A stretch of DNA of 50,819 nucleotides. Origin: Saprospirales bacterium. Its GTDB lineage: Bacteria > Bacteroidota > Bacteroidia > Chitinophagales > Saprospiraceae. The notes beneath the pieces are model-generated. The model searched no databases. It was not told the origin of the DNA and saw only the letters and a list, made by a program, of their open reading frames with translations. Of this stretch, positions 18,901 to 26,343 are shown in pieces. The stretch is taken from contig PAAY01000072.1 in assembly GCA_002698985.1 (NCBI GenBank), forward strand, positions 1-50,819, in the 5' to 3' direction. Made by a program: the position numbers and the translations under genes. Within the stretch, counting starts at the first letter, position 1. The number at the start of each line of letters is the position of its first letter.

Positions 18901-18971
18901 CGGGAATGTATTACCTTTCCGTGGCTGCTGAAGGGCAGGTGTTCACCCGCAAACTGGCAGTTATTCACTAA
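15960..18971 (+). CDS. Secreted subtilisin-like (S8) serine protease with PKD and T9SS domains
   Basis: 1003 residues. Signal peptide 1-19. The S8 catalytic triad is visible: Asp189 in TNDTGVDPTHP, His236 in GSHGTHVTG and Ser421 in SGTSMAAPHTSG; the oxyanion Asn lies in VVFSAGNEGP. The Asp motif is slightly unusual, with Asn in place of the hydrophobic residue before Asp. A region with WYDAPEGG and YYYFYDWVVE (about residues 635-825) is shared with the FG-GAP protein at 29.1 kb. A PKD domain follows (831-905, FLWNFGDGQTD), then a type A sorting domain (from about 924, LFPNPADGTV, ending TRKLAVIH). It should be a surface or extracellular peptidase. The stop is 6 nt from the next ATG, so the two genes are probably one operon. 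Confidence 0.92.
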   Translation: MTRTFTLLALLFFPLFLSSQNADYTRISKKLAERMAEAPDDWHSVHIVLAAQLDYAQSERDFDAAGATASERARSVVFALRAMAEQSQPALIEWLRQQPAVLPETVKGYWVANAVFATLKKEVVEALSLRSDVLWIGLNGPLAKTKVEVTPPPPTWTPGGREKGLEVINAPALWAMGYTGYGRVAFTNDTGVDPTHPAIAGKYLGLYRSGPETWFELDPGTLEPAPVYEAHDCGSHGTHVTGTILGLDRLNDDTIGVAFNAMWVGAPVLCGIGTEDNVAAFQWALDPDGDPNTTADIPDVINNSWYDPSLDTIDCFSVYVPVVQAMEAAGIAVVFSAGNEGPDPMTITPPHNINLNEVNSFTIGALNGNVSSLPIANFSSRGPSHCGGDSSLLIKPEVSAPGVSVRSCVPGNEYDFFSGTSMAAPHTSGAILLLKEAFPELTGKELKLALYYTAHDLGEPGEDNVFGRGVIDVLDAYNYLVEQGHTPVLPQATNDILLIDVNVPKWACDSKIQPEVIFENAGQDTIFTFAAKAEVNGIVGAEQFWGALAPGERQSMLLPEIEVPPGEHDLVVTLNNPNLLPDDRPLNNRLKKRVHISERSRFNAHAEGNWAVCEGTRALLRGEPTAAVAAGEGSYTVKWYDAPEGGNLLGEGPVFETPELTEPATFYAEASYVEHMAPAVPDFGDTAFINADDLGLTFDVNHEIVLKSLTVYVAETGGRFLQLVDEYGHNVAQKVFFPSAPGANVVELNWKVPAGKGYQLKKTGGKPLLATISQASYPYQLDEILSINGTITGEPETYYYFYDWVVEYTEPCERTPVHVDVLPFSSQPEVSFDISEKELFLPDNATASFTNTSPDAVATFLWNFGDGQTDTAENPTHTYTQEGSYVVSFQMNSLDGCPAYALDTVQVLDGSLNAVENGEPMAVNMELFPNPADGTVTLLLELERPAAVQILLFDAFGKMVSNEAAQVYQSQVELNTGHLPAGMYYLSVAAEGQVFTRKLAVIH

Positions 18972-18977
18972 AAAGCC

Positions 18978-19490
18978 ATGGCACGAAGCTCCAGGTCTGA
19001 AGCCGAGAACAGTATCATCGCCCGCTCGGTGGTCTTGTCAAGTCTTTTGCTGACAGGGCTGTTCATTGCATTTACCTTTCTGGAAAAACCGCTGAAAAAG
19101 CTCGCCGGCAATTACGCCGACGAATTGGTGGTAGGCCTCATGCTGCTGTCACTCTGGCTGGTGGTCAGCGGTTCAGTACGGAGTATGCATTCGCTTCGCA
19201 AAAAAATGCCCTTGCTGAAACTGGTGTTGGGAGGCGTGCTCATTGCACTCGTGGCAACGGTGCTTTACACCGGCTTTCTGATTTTTTACCCGATGGTTTC
19301 CAGACAGGGCGAAGCCGCCAGCATGATGGGAGCCACCCTGGTGCTGACAGGCCTGTTCACCGGAGCCGGCTTTGTCATATCCATCATTGCGCTCATTCAG
19401 CTGAAAGTGAAAAACCGCACCCTGGCCGGAATCATAGAATTTGCGCTGCTGCTGCTCGGGCTTATTCTGTTCATCTACCTGGTTGGCTGA
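18978..19490 (+). CDS. Small polytopic membrane protein, unknown function
   Basis: 170 residues with four to five hydrophobic helices (about residues 17-36, 48-66, 79-103, 117-142 and 150-168) and short charged loops. The start lies 6 nt after the subtilisin stop, which implies co-transcription and translational coupling. I recognise no family. It could be an accessory of the protease or unrelated; nothing in the sequence decides this. Confidence 0.75.
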   Translation: MARSSRSEAENSIIARSVVLSSLLLTGLFIAFTFLEKPLKKLAGNYADELVVGLMLLSLWLVVSGSVRSMHSLRKKMPLLKLVLGGVLIALVATVLYTGFLIFYPMVSRQGEAASMMGATLVLTGLFTGAGFVISIIALIQLKVKNRTLAGIIEFALLLLGLILFIYLVG

Positions 19491-19533
19491 GGCAGGATTT
19501 CCGGCTCGTTCCGGAAGAATTGCGGAGCATGAC

Positions 19534-19541
19534 TATATTTG
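19534..19541 (+). promoter_or_regulatory. Candidate -7 box TATATTTG for the symporter gene
   Basis: Matches the Bacteroidota TAnnTTTG box, 160 nt before the symporter ATG and just after the preceding gene. No good -33 TTTG is seen at the usual spacing. Confidence 0.45.
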
Positions 19542-19555
19542 GCGCCGGCAATTCA

Positions 19556-19604
19556 GGGATGAGGGATTAGGGATGAGGAATGATGAATGAGGAATGAGGA
19601 ATGA
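19556..19604. repeat. Seven contiguous heptamers (GGGATGA/GGAATGA)
   Basis: Units in register: GGGATGA, GGGATTA, GGGATGA, GGAATGA, TGAATGA, GGAATGA, GGAATGA. The same GGGATGA word, complemented, forms the array at 32033-32060. Confidence 0.92.
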
Positions 19605-19636
19605 AGTGCACCAGCAGAGACTCAGTGCTCATTACA

Positions 19637-19668
19637 TTCAACACTTCAACACATCAACACTTCAACTC
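19637..19668. repeat. Octamer array TTCAACAC
   Basis: Four 8-nt units starting at 19637, 19645, 19653 and 19661 (TTCAACAC, TTCAACAC, ATCAACAC, TTCAACTC), directly abutting the palindromic repeat. Confidence 0.85.
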
Positions 19669-19689
19669 CCGAAAGCTTTCGGGATCAAC
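19662..19689. repeat. Dispersed palindromic repeat, copy 2
   Basis: Exact reverse complement of 13813-13840, with the TCCCGAAAGCTTTCGGGA core at 19667-19684. It ends 12 nt before the symporter ATG, so it lies in the leader and could affect initiation by forming a 9-bp hairpin. Confidence 0.9.
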
Positions 19690-19701
19690 AGCTTCAACAA
19701 A

Positions 19702-21006
19702 ATGAAAAAACTCGAACTACACTGGAAGATTCTGATCGGAATGGTATTGGGCGTGGCATTCGGTGCCCTGGCGGTCAAGTTGGGTTGGAACGGATTCGTG
19801 GTGGATTGGATCAAGCCCTTCGGAACCATCTTCATCAATTTGCTGAAGCTGATTGCCATTCCCCTGATCGTGGCTTCGCTCATCAAAGGGGTTTCCGACC
19901 TGGAGGACATCGCCAAGCTCTCCTCCATGGGTTACAAAACCATCGGCTTTTACCTCATCACCACGGCGGTGGCCATCTCGGTAGGCCTCATCATCGTCAA
20001 CATTGTGGAGCCGGGTTACCTCATCGACGAGCCCACCCGGGCTGAAATGATGGAGAAGTTCGGTTCCGGTGCACAAGCCAAGATTCAATCGGCGGAAGAA
20101 GCCAAAAATGCAGGCCCCTTGCAGCCGCTCATCGACCTGGTGCCAGACAACATCATCGGGGCCGCCTCCAGCAACGGCAACATGCTCAAGGTTATCTTTT
20201 TCGTCTTGTTTTTCGGGGTGGGGCTCATACTGATTCCGAAAGAAAAGGCCCAGCCCGTCAAAGACTTCTTCGACGGGGTGAATGAGGTGGTGCTTAAAAT
20301 GATTGACCTCATCATGCTCACGGCGCCTTATGGCGTTTTCGCCCTGTTGGCAGCGCTCATCGTGGAGTTGCCCAGTGCCCAGATATTCGTGGCGCTATTG
20401 GGTTATGCAGCCTGTGTAGCCGGCGGATTGCTGATTTTGCTTTTCTTTTTCTACCCAACCATCGTCAAAATATTCACCGGCCGTGGCTGGAACTTCTTCT
20501 TCAAAGGCATGGCACCAGCGCAATTGCTGGCTTTCAGCACCAGCTCCAGTGCCGCCACGCTGCCGGTCACCATGGAGCGGGTAGAGGAGCACCTCGGTGT
20601 GGATGAAGAAGTGGCCAGTTTCGTATTGCCCATCGGCGCCACCATCAACATGGACGGCACAGGTCTGTACCAGGGAGTTGCGGCAGTGTTCATCGCCCAG
20701 GCCTTCGGCATGGAGTTGAGCCTCGCTGCGCAATTGGGCATCATCCTGACCGCCACACTCGCTTCCATTGGCTCGGCTGCAGTGCCCTCTGCCGGCATGG
20801 TCATGCTGGTCATCGTGTTGCAGGAAGCGGGAATCCCCGAAGCCGGCCTGGCCCTCATATTCGCAATAGACCGCCCGCTGGACATGCTCCGCACCGTCAT
20901 CAATGTTTCCAGCGATGCCACCGTCTCCATGGTCGTAGCCAAAAGCATCGGAAAACTTGGCGAACCCAAAGAGAAAAAATGGGATGATTTTGTGGAACAG
21001 GTGTGA
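19702..21006 (+). CDS. Dicarboxylate/amino acid:cation symporter (DAACS family)
   Basis: 434 residues from the ATG at 19702 (MKKLELHWKILIGMVLG); the frame stays open to 19594, but that extension is repeat-derived and not supported. Family hallmarks: the serine-rich re-entrant loop FSTSSSAATLPVTMERVEEHLGV, the NMDGTG motif that binds substrate and Na+, and the second hairpin (SIGSAAVPSAGMVMLVIVL), with eight membrane helices. DAACS proteins import glutamate, aspartate or C4-dicarboxylates driven by Na+ or H+ across the inner membrane. The exact substrate cannot be read; a basic-residue change that marks neutral amino acid carriers was not checked. Its leader is almost entirely repeats. Confidence 0.93.
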   Translation: MKKLELHWKILIGMVLGVAFGALAVKLGWNGFVVDWIKPFGTIFINLLKLIAIPLIVASLIKGVSDLEDIAKLSSMGYKTIGFYLITTAVAISVGLIIVNIVEPGYLIDEPTRAEMMEKFGSGAQAKIQSAEEAKNAGPLQPLIDLVPDNIIGAASSNGNMLKVIFFVLFFGVGLILIPKEKAQPVKDFFDGVNEVVLKMIDLIMLTAPYGVFALLAALIVELPSAQIFVALLGYAACVAGGLLILLFFFYPTIVKIFTGRGWNFFFKGMAPAQLLAFSTSSSAATLPVTMERVEEHLGVDEEVASFVLPIGATINMDGTGLYQGVAAVFIAQAFGMELSLAAQLGIILTATLASIGSAAVPSAGMVMLVIVLQEAGIPEAGLALIFAIDRPLDMLRTVINVSSDATVSMVVAKSIGKLGEPKEKKWDDFVEQV

Positions 21007-21012
21007 GGGGGA

Positions 21013-21114
21013 GGATTATAGGGATTATGAGGATTATAGGGATTATAGAGGATTATTGGGATTATAGAGGATTATTGGGATTATTGGGATTATAGAGGAT
21101 TATTGGGATTATTG
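21013..21114. repeat. Eleven-copy GGATTAT array, 9-10 nt period
   Basis: GGATTAT starts at 21013, 21022, 21031, 21040, 21050, 21059, 21069, 21078, 21087, 21097 and 21106, with spacers alternating between AG/GA and TG forms. It fills the gap between the symporter stop and the AT-rich propeller gene. Confidence 0.93.
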
Positions 21115-21204
21115 AGGGGGAGAAGTTATTTTTAGGACCTGGAACAAGTTTGGAGTTATTGGATGTAATGATTCAAGATTTGTGAACCATTAAACGTTAT
21201 TTAT

Positions 21205-24200
21205 ATGCATTACATCCTTGCTTTTTTCTTGATTATGGCCTCGGGGATTACAACTTATTCTCAGGAAGGTGATTGGTCTTTGTTCAATGCTGAAAGGTAT
21301 TTTACAGAGATAAAGATAGATGGAGATTACTTGTGGGCCGGGACTAATTTTGGATTACTTCGCTACAACATGGTCACAGGCGATAGAAAAGTTTTCTTAT
21401 CAACAAACAGCGGATTCAAAGGAGAAGGGGTCGAAGCAATCGAGATAGCCCCCGATGGATCATGTTGGGTGGGTAGTAAAAATGCCGGATTGCTCCATTA
21501 CAGAGATGGAGTATGGAAGAATTACTTCAAATTAGATTCCGGTGAATTCCTTACATGGATTTCGAAATTAAAGTTCGCTCCAGATGGGACCCTTTGGTTT
21601 GTGTCTAATGCTGATTCAAATTGCTCTGGATGCCAACACTTATTCAGTTTCAAAGGAGGTTCTTTTACAAATCATGACTCAAATCTGGGTTCTGATCTTG
21701 GAAGTCTTACGAGCCAGGATTTCGAGATTGATGATGAAGGATATCTGTGGTTTGTAGATGGAGGCAAAGTACTCCGGTACACAGGTAATACCGCTGTAAC
21801 TGAATTCACCAAATCGGACCTGGGGTTGGGCCTTTCAGAGTCTTTGATAAAAATTAAGTTAGGAGAGAGTGGCACAATTTGGCTGGTTGTCAAGAATACA
21901 TCAAATGAAACAAAAATTCTAAAAATTCATAACGGGGAGGTAACACAACAAAGTGATTATATTGCAGGAACTGTGTCTTGGCTTGCTTCGAAAGAGAACG
22001 ATGGGTTGCAGGTATTTTACGCTCCCTCCACATTGTCCGAACCAATTTATGCGACAGTTGATTCTGTGATCAATTATCATTTGATACAAGAATTACCGGA
22101 CTTGCCTCCTCAATTGATTCTTCCCCGAGTTGTTGAAGTCGGTGAAAATGGTGAGATGTTATTGCTTCCTCATTCCAGTTATGGCTATTCGGATATTTAC
22201 AAGCTGCAGAATGGTTCAATTGTGGAATATGAATCTACTGTCTTTGATAAAAATGACCTGCTTGCACTCGTAATGGCTCAGGATTGCCGAGGTAATTATT
22301 GGATAAGTGGAAAGAAGTCCTTTTTTGTTTTTGATGGGCATGAATGGGACAGGTATGATTTGGATTCTTTTGGGATAAATGGTAGTGTTTCTTCATTTGT
22401 TGCAGACGAGAACAGCTGTGATGTTTATGTGATTTTAGAGAATTACTCAAGTGATGTAAGGATATTAAAGTATGATGGATCTGCTTTTGTCCCTATCAGT
22501 GTTCCCGGAAGTGGGGTCGGTTTTTATGATCTGGCAATTGATTCTTATGGAGGTATATGGGTGGCAAAATATTTAGATGGGTTGGCCCATTATGATGGTG
22601 TCAATTGGGAGATATTTGATGAGACAAACTCGCCCATTAGTAATTATGTGACCAGTATTGAAATTGATCAAGACGGGAACATCTGGCTGGTTGATAATGG
22701 CAAGGGTGTTTACAAGTTTGATGGCGTTTCAGGTTGGGAATTCGTTGGGCCTTCTTCTAACCCGGTTGCCTATTGGTTGTTCATAGATGATCAAGGCGCT
22801 GTATGGACCTCTTTTTTTGGAGGAGTTATCAAAATGATTGGTGATGAAGTAATAAAGCTAAACATTCCCGGATTGATTTATCCTGTGCAGGGGATGCAAC
22901 AAGATGAATCAGGGAACTACTGGTTTGCTACTTTGTTCAGGGGAGCTCTAAAGTATGATGGTAGTTCGATTGTCGAATTCAACATAAGAAATTCTCAAAT
23001 TCCTTCAAACTTTGTAGCGAATGTGTTTGTGGATAATTTTCAAAATAAGTGGTTTTTGCATGGTAGATCATTAAGTGTGTACAACGAAAGAGGTTTGATT
23101 TTGCCATCATTATTTGCAAAGCAGGAAATAGTTGGACATGTATTCATAGATGAGAATCAGAATGGTGAATACGACCTCAATGCTGATGTAGGTGTGCAGT
23201 CTGAAAAAGTCGTATTGCTACCTGACTCCCTCATCGCATTGACCAATTTTGATGGAGAATTTCGTTTCAAGGTACCTCCAGGTGACTATCATTTAATGTT
23301 GGATTCCTCTTTTTCATCTTTCGAGCCTGTAAATCCTGCCGGTTCGAGTGTAACTCTTCCTCCTGATACAACAGTAGAACAAAATCTTGCTGTTTATGCA
23401 TCAGGTGAACAGGAATTGTGCGATATGGAGTTGGTCAATGGAATGATAAATTGTGGGAATGCAAGCAATTTTTGGATTCTAATTAAAAACAATTCCTCTT
23501 CCTATTTAGATGGTGTGTTAAATGTAACAGTTGATGACCGAATCCATATCCTTGGATCTACTCCACCTGCAGATATCCTCAACGAAAATAGTTTGCAAAT
23601 ACATTTTGACAGTTTGAAACCTTTTTCGACGCTGGCTGTAAGTGCTGAATTATTTTTTTCAGCAGCCATGCCAGACAGTTCAAAGTTTTACATTGAGGCA
23701 CAATTGAAACTGTTTGAAAACGGGTTGCCTTTTACCGAGATTGACCGGACCACTTGGGTTGACATGGAGTGTAGCATGGTTGATGAAATAAAGCAAGTTT
23801 CATCCTCTATTGATTCAGCCGGAACAGTTGTAAGTGATGGAGACTTCTTGTATTACAAGATTTTTTTTCGCAACACACAGAATGACACTGTTTTTAACTT
23901 GGTGGTAATAGACACATTGGATCCTAATTTAAATTTTCAATCATTGAAATTTGAAGCAAGTAGTCATGACTGTGATATTGTGGTGTCTGATCAAGGAATA
24001 GTAAAGTTTGTTTTTGAGGAAATAAATCTGCCTCCAAAAGTGAAGGACCCAGCAGGCAGTCAGGGTTATGTTGCTTTTTCCATTATTCCAGCGGAGGGAA
24101 TACCCGACTCTTCTTTGATTTTGAATCGGGCTCAGCTGTTTTATGGAATGGATCCTGTGATTTTTACAAATTACACCAACACGAGGCTCATCTTGGATGA

Positions 24201-24465
24201 GGTTAGTGTAACTGTTGGTAAATATCCGGATCATTCAAACATCCTCATTTTCCCTAATCCTTCGACTGGAACGATCTTCATTGATGTGAATCAATCACTT
24301 CAGGGTGCCAACGTAGCTGTATTTGACCTGAACGGCAAAATCGTGCAAAAGGGAAAACTGACCAACGGCAGTGGGTACATTGAAGGTTTACAACCCGGTT
24401 TTTATTTCGTTCGGGTTTTCAATGACAAACATGGCGCTGTGGCGAAAGTGTTAGTGATGCGGTAA
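21205..24465 (+). CDS. AT-rich secreted propeller protein with T9SS domain
   Basis: 1086 residues. Signal peptide 1-20 (...SGITTYSQ). Residues about 25-630 are beta-propeller repeats like the ligand-binding sensor or two-component regulator propeller: G.(L)(L)(R)Y, W.(G)(S/T)...G(L)..Y.G, with IWL and (N)YWF strands. A CNA-B/SdrD-like segment follows at 642-700 (GHVFIDENQNGEYD, FRFKVPPGDYHL). Then comes a DUF11-like region (about 865-1000, YYKIFFRNTQNDTV) and a type A sorting domain (from 1013, LIFPNPSTGTIFIDV, ending AKVLVMR). Base composition is clearly AT-richer than its neighbours: 25 of 60 G+C in 21541-21600, against 35 of 60 in the symporter sample 20581-20640. This suggests a different origin. 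No enzymatic or kinase part is present. Function unknown. Confidence 0.88.
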   Translation: MHYILAFFLIMASGITTYSQEGDWSLFNAERYFTEIKIDGDYLWAGTNFGLLRYNMVTGDRKVFLSTNSGFKGEGVEAIEIAPDGSCWVGSKNAGLLHYRDGVWKNYFKLDSGEFLTWISKLKFAPDGTLWFVSNADSNCSGCQHLFSFKGGSFTNHDSNLGSDLGSLTSQDFEIDDEGYLWFVDGGKVLRYTGNTAVTEFTKSDLGLGLSESLIKIKLGESGTIWLVVKNTSNETKILKIHNGEVTQQSDYIAGTVSWLASKENDGLQVFYAPSTLSEPIYATVDSVINYHLIQELPDLPPQLILPRVVEVGENGEMLLLPHSSYGYSDIYKLQNGSIVEYESTVFDKNDLLALVMAQDCRGNYWISGKKSFFVFDGHEWDRYDLDSFGINGSVSSFVADENSCDVYVILENYSSDVRILKYDGSAFVPISVPGSGVGFYDLAIDSYGGIWVAKYLDGLAHYDGVNWEIFDETNSPISNYVTSIEIDQDGNIWLVDNGKGVYKFDGVSGWEFVGPSSNPVAYWLFIDDQGAVWTSFFGGVIKMIGDEVIKLNIPGLIYPVQGMQQDESGNYWFATLFRGALKYDGSSIVEFNIRNSQIPSNFVANVFVDNFQNKWFLHGRSLSVYNERGLILPSLFAKQEIVGHVFIDENQNGEYDLNADVGVQSEKVVLLPDSLIALTNFDGEFRFKVPPGDYHLMLDSSFSSFEPVNPAGSSVTLPPDTTVEQNLAVYASGEQELCDMELVNGMINCGNASNFWILIKNNSSSYLDGVLNVTVDDRIHILGSTPPADILNENSLQIHFDSLKPFSTLAVSAELFFSAAMPDSSKFYIEAQLKLFENGLPFTEIDRTTWVDMECSMVDEIKQVSSSIDSAGTVVSDGDFLYYKIFFRNTQNDTVFNLVVIDTLDPNLNFQSLKFEASSHDCDIVVSDQGIVKFVFEEINLPPKVKDPAGSQGYVAFSIIPAEGIPDSSLILNRAQLFYGMDPVIFTNYTNTRLILDEVSVTVGKYPDHSNILIFPNPSTGTIFIDVNQSLQGANVAVFDLNGKIVQKGKLTNGSGYIEGLQPGFYFVRVFNDKHGAVAKVLVMR

Positions 24466-24472
24466 GTGTGAC

Positions 24473-25549
24473 TCACTCCGCCAGCGCCCCCCCGCAACTG
24501 GAGCCGGCGCCGGCGGTGCAACCGTAGCAGTGCTGGTTGAGCACGATCTCCCTGTTGCGCAGCGAGGCCATGTCAAAATTGTCGAGGTGGCGGGAGTTCT
24601 CGGGTTTTACTTTCAGGTCCAGCATTTGGTTGAAGTCGCAATCGTACAGGTAGCCATCCCAGCTTACGGAAATGGTATTGCGGCACATGAGCCCTTCGAT
24701 GGTGGCCGGGTTGAAGGCCTCCACCAGGCTTTGCATGTAGGCCTCGTAATTGCCGGAGTCCAGCAGGTATTCCAGAAAGCGGCTGATGGGGAGGTTGGTG
24801 ATGCAATAGAGCTGGTTGAAAACCACTCCGTAACGGTCGGCGAGTTTTTGTTTGAACTGCTGCTCGAGCGATTTTTGTGAGCCCGGCAGGAATGCCCCCG
24901 ATGGATTGTACACCAGGTCAAGTTCCAGGCCGGTTCCTTCTTTTCCATAGCCCACTTCGTTGAGCATTTGCAGAGCTTTGATGCTGTCTTCGAAAACGCC
25001 GTCACCGCGCTGGGCGTCGGTGCGCACCTTGCTGAAATAGGGGAGGGATGAGACGACGTTCACCTTGTGTCTGGCAAAAAACTCAGGCAGGTCGTGGTAC
25101 TTCTTGTTGGCCACGATGATGGTCAGGTTGCAGCGGTCGATGACCTTCCGGCCAAGCTTGCTCACCTCCTCCACGAACCACCGGAAATTGGCGTTCATTT
25201 CGGGGGCGCCTCCGGTGATGTCCACGGTGTGGATGTCCGGATTGGCGGCGATGATGGCCAGGCATTTTTCCAGATGGGCTTTCGACATCTGCTCTTCTTT
25301 GCGGTCGGGGCCGGCATCCACATGGCAGTGAGAGCAGGTCTGGTTGCAAAGTTTGCCAATGTTTATCTGGAAAATCTCGATGCCCGTGGCAGTCAGCGGG
25401 GCATGTCCAAGTTGCTCCACTTTGTGGGAGAAGAGCGGGAAAGCCTCATCTATGAGGTCTTTGTTGTTGAGCACCTCAAGTTGAATGAAGGTGTCAGATA
25501 ATTCACTGCCCCGGGCAGCCAGGGATTTTGATTTTTGGTGGATGGACAT
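24473..25549 (-). CDS. arsS: Arsenosugar biosynthesis radical SAM protein ArsS
   Basis: 358 residues. The radical SAM cluster motif is C68-x3-C72-x2-C75 (CNQTCSHCHVDAGPDR). The ITGGAPEMN motif binds the SAM amino end. A C-terminal Cys set (CYGCTAGAGSSCGG) likely holds an auxiliary Fe-S cluster. This arrangement, with FNQLYCITNLPISRFLEYL in the middle, matches the ArsS family (formerly DUF3641), which acts after arsenic methylation in arsenosugar synthesis by transferring an adenosyl-derived group to methylated arsenic. The peroxidase-like partner gene lies 41 nt upstream on the same strand, so the two form an operon. No arsM methyltransferase is in the window. The gene converges with the propeller gene, with 7 nt between stops. 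A CCTTCGGTAAA motif sits in the short gap upstream. Confidence 0.93.
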   Translation of the reverse strand: MSIHQKSKSLAARGSELSDTFIQLEVLNNKDLIDEAFPLFSHKVEQLGHAPLTATGIEIFQINIGKLCNQTCSHCHVDAGPDRKEEQMSKAHLEKCLAIIAANPDIHTVDITGGAPEMNANFRWFVEEVSKLGRKVIDRCNLTIIVANKKYHDLPEFFARHKVNVVSSLPYFSKVRTDAQRGDGVFEDSIKALQMLNEVGYGKEGTGLELDLVYNPSGAFLPGSQKSLEQQFKQKLADRYGVVFNQLYCITNLPISRFLEYLLDSGNYEAYMQSLVEAFNPATIEGLMCRNTISVSWDGYLYDCDFNQMLDLKVKPENSRHLDNFDMASLRNREIVLNQHCYGCTAGAGSSCGGALAE

Positions 25550-25590
25550 ACTGTAAGAGGTTGTTGCGGCAATCGTTTACCGAAGGAAAA

Positions 25591-25929
25591 TTACATGGTC
25601 AGTTTCTTCACGTGGTCCATCATCTGGACTCCATAAACCAGCGAAGTGCCGGCCCTGATGGCAGCAGCCACGTGCACGGCTTCCATCATTTGTTCCTCGT
25701 CTGCGCCGTGTTGCAGGCAGCCACTTGAATAGGCATCGATGCAATACGGACACTGGATGGCATGCGCCACGGCCAGGGCGATGAGGGCTTTCTCCCGGGC
25801 GGTGAGGGCGCCGTCTTTCATGACCTCACCGTACCAGTCGAAAAACTTGTCGCCCATGCTCTTCTGAAACTCCCGGATGTTGCCGAAGCGTTTCAATTCG
25901 TCTTTGCTGAAGTAGTGCTCTTTTTCCAT
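25591..25929 (-). CDS. Arsenosugar-associated peroxidase-like protein (AhpD/CMD family)
   Basis: 112 residues from the ATG at 25929 (MEKEHYFSKDELKRFG), the length usual for the family; an upstream-extended frame to 26022 has no homology-like character. The AhpD-type core is visible: REKALIALAVAHAIQCPYCIDAYSSGCLQHGA, with redox pair Cys60/Cys63 and His74 downstream, as in carboxymuconolactone decarboxylase/alkylhydroperoxidase proteins. A subgroup of this fold is known as the arsenosugar biosynthesis-associated peroxidase-like protein and travels with arsS, exactly the neighbour here. Its reaction is not established. It is the first gene of a two-gene operon. A 9-base inverted repeat lies 32 nt upstream of the start. 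Confidence 0.88.
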   Translation of the reverse strand: MEKEHYFSKDELKRFGNIREFQKSMGDKFFDWYGEVMKDGALTAREKALIALAVAHAIQCPYCIDAYSSGCLQHGADEEQMMEAVHVAAAIRAGTSLVYGVQMMDHVKKLTM

Positions 25930-25960
25930 GATGGATTCTAAAGTTTTGCCGGCATGGCCA

Positions 25961-25989
25961 CCGTTCATTTGTTTCGTCGCAATGAACGG
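25961..25989. promoter_or_regulatory. 9-base inverted repeat upstream of the ars operon
   Basis: CCGTTCATT (25961-25969) and AATGAACGG (25981-25989) are exact complements separated by 11 nt, 32 nt before the first ATG of the ars operon. It could be an operator or a leader hairpin. No known ArsR box is matched. Confidence 0.45.
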
Positions 25990-26104
25990 ACAACAAGGCC
26001 AGCGTGAGTTTTGCTTCGGCAAAGCAAAGGAAAATCACCGACTCGGTTTAAAGTGTAGTTGGGAGGACAGTTGGTGGAAGTGGCTGTAAGATGGGGTGAT
26101 TGTG

Positions 26105-26148
26105 TGACTGGTGACTTTGAGGCTGTGAGACTTTGAGACTGTGAGACT
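26105..26148. repeat. Octamer array TGAGACTN, copy A
   Basis: TGAGGCTG, TGAGACTT, TGAGACTG, TGAGACTG start at 26118, 26126, 26134 and 26142, with degenerate TGACT copies before. The same word makes the array at 28224-28255 on the other side of the gene. Confidence 0.88.
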
Positions 26149-26169
26149 GGGTGACGAGGTTGCAACATA

Positions 26170-26227
26170 CAGTTGCAGCCTCGCTTGCAAGACGCTGGCA
26201 GCGGTTCGGAACCCTGCCAGCGTTGGG
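26170..26227. repeat. 58-nt hairpin-bearing block, copy A
   Basis: 54 of 58 positions match 28276-28333. It holds a hairpin: ACGCTGGCAG (26192-26201) with CTGCCAGCGT (26214-26223), and an inner GGTTC/GAACC pair around a single G. Confidence 0.9.
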
Positions 26228-26343
26228 GGTTAAGGCCTTCCAACTGACAATGTCTCAACCGGGAACTTCATTTACCGAAGGGAAAGGATAAATTTGATGG
26301 CACGAACCGGCAATGTCCTAAACCACAACCCGTGAATGTTCCG

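Noticed and set aside
17487-18968. Open frame of 493 codons opposite the subtilisin gene
   Set aside because: Shadow frame in a high-GC gene with clear catalytic motifs on the + strand.
19594-19701. Longer N-terminus for the symporter
   Set aside because: The extension is made of repeat DNA and a palindrome; the family starts at the ATG at 19702.
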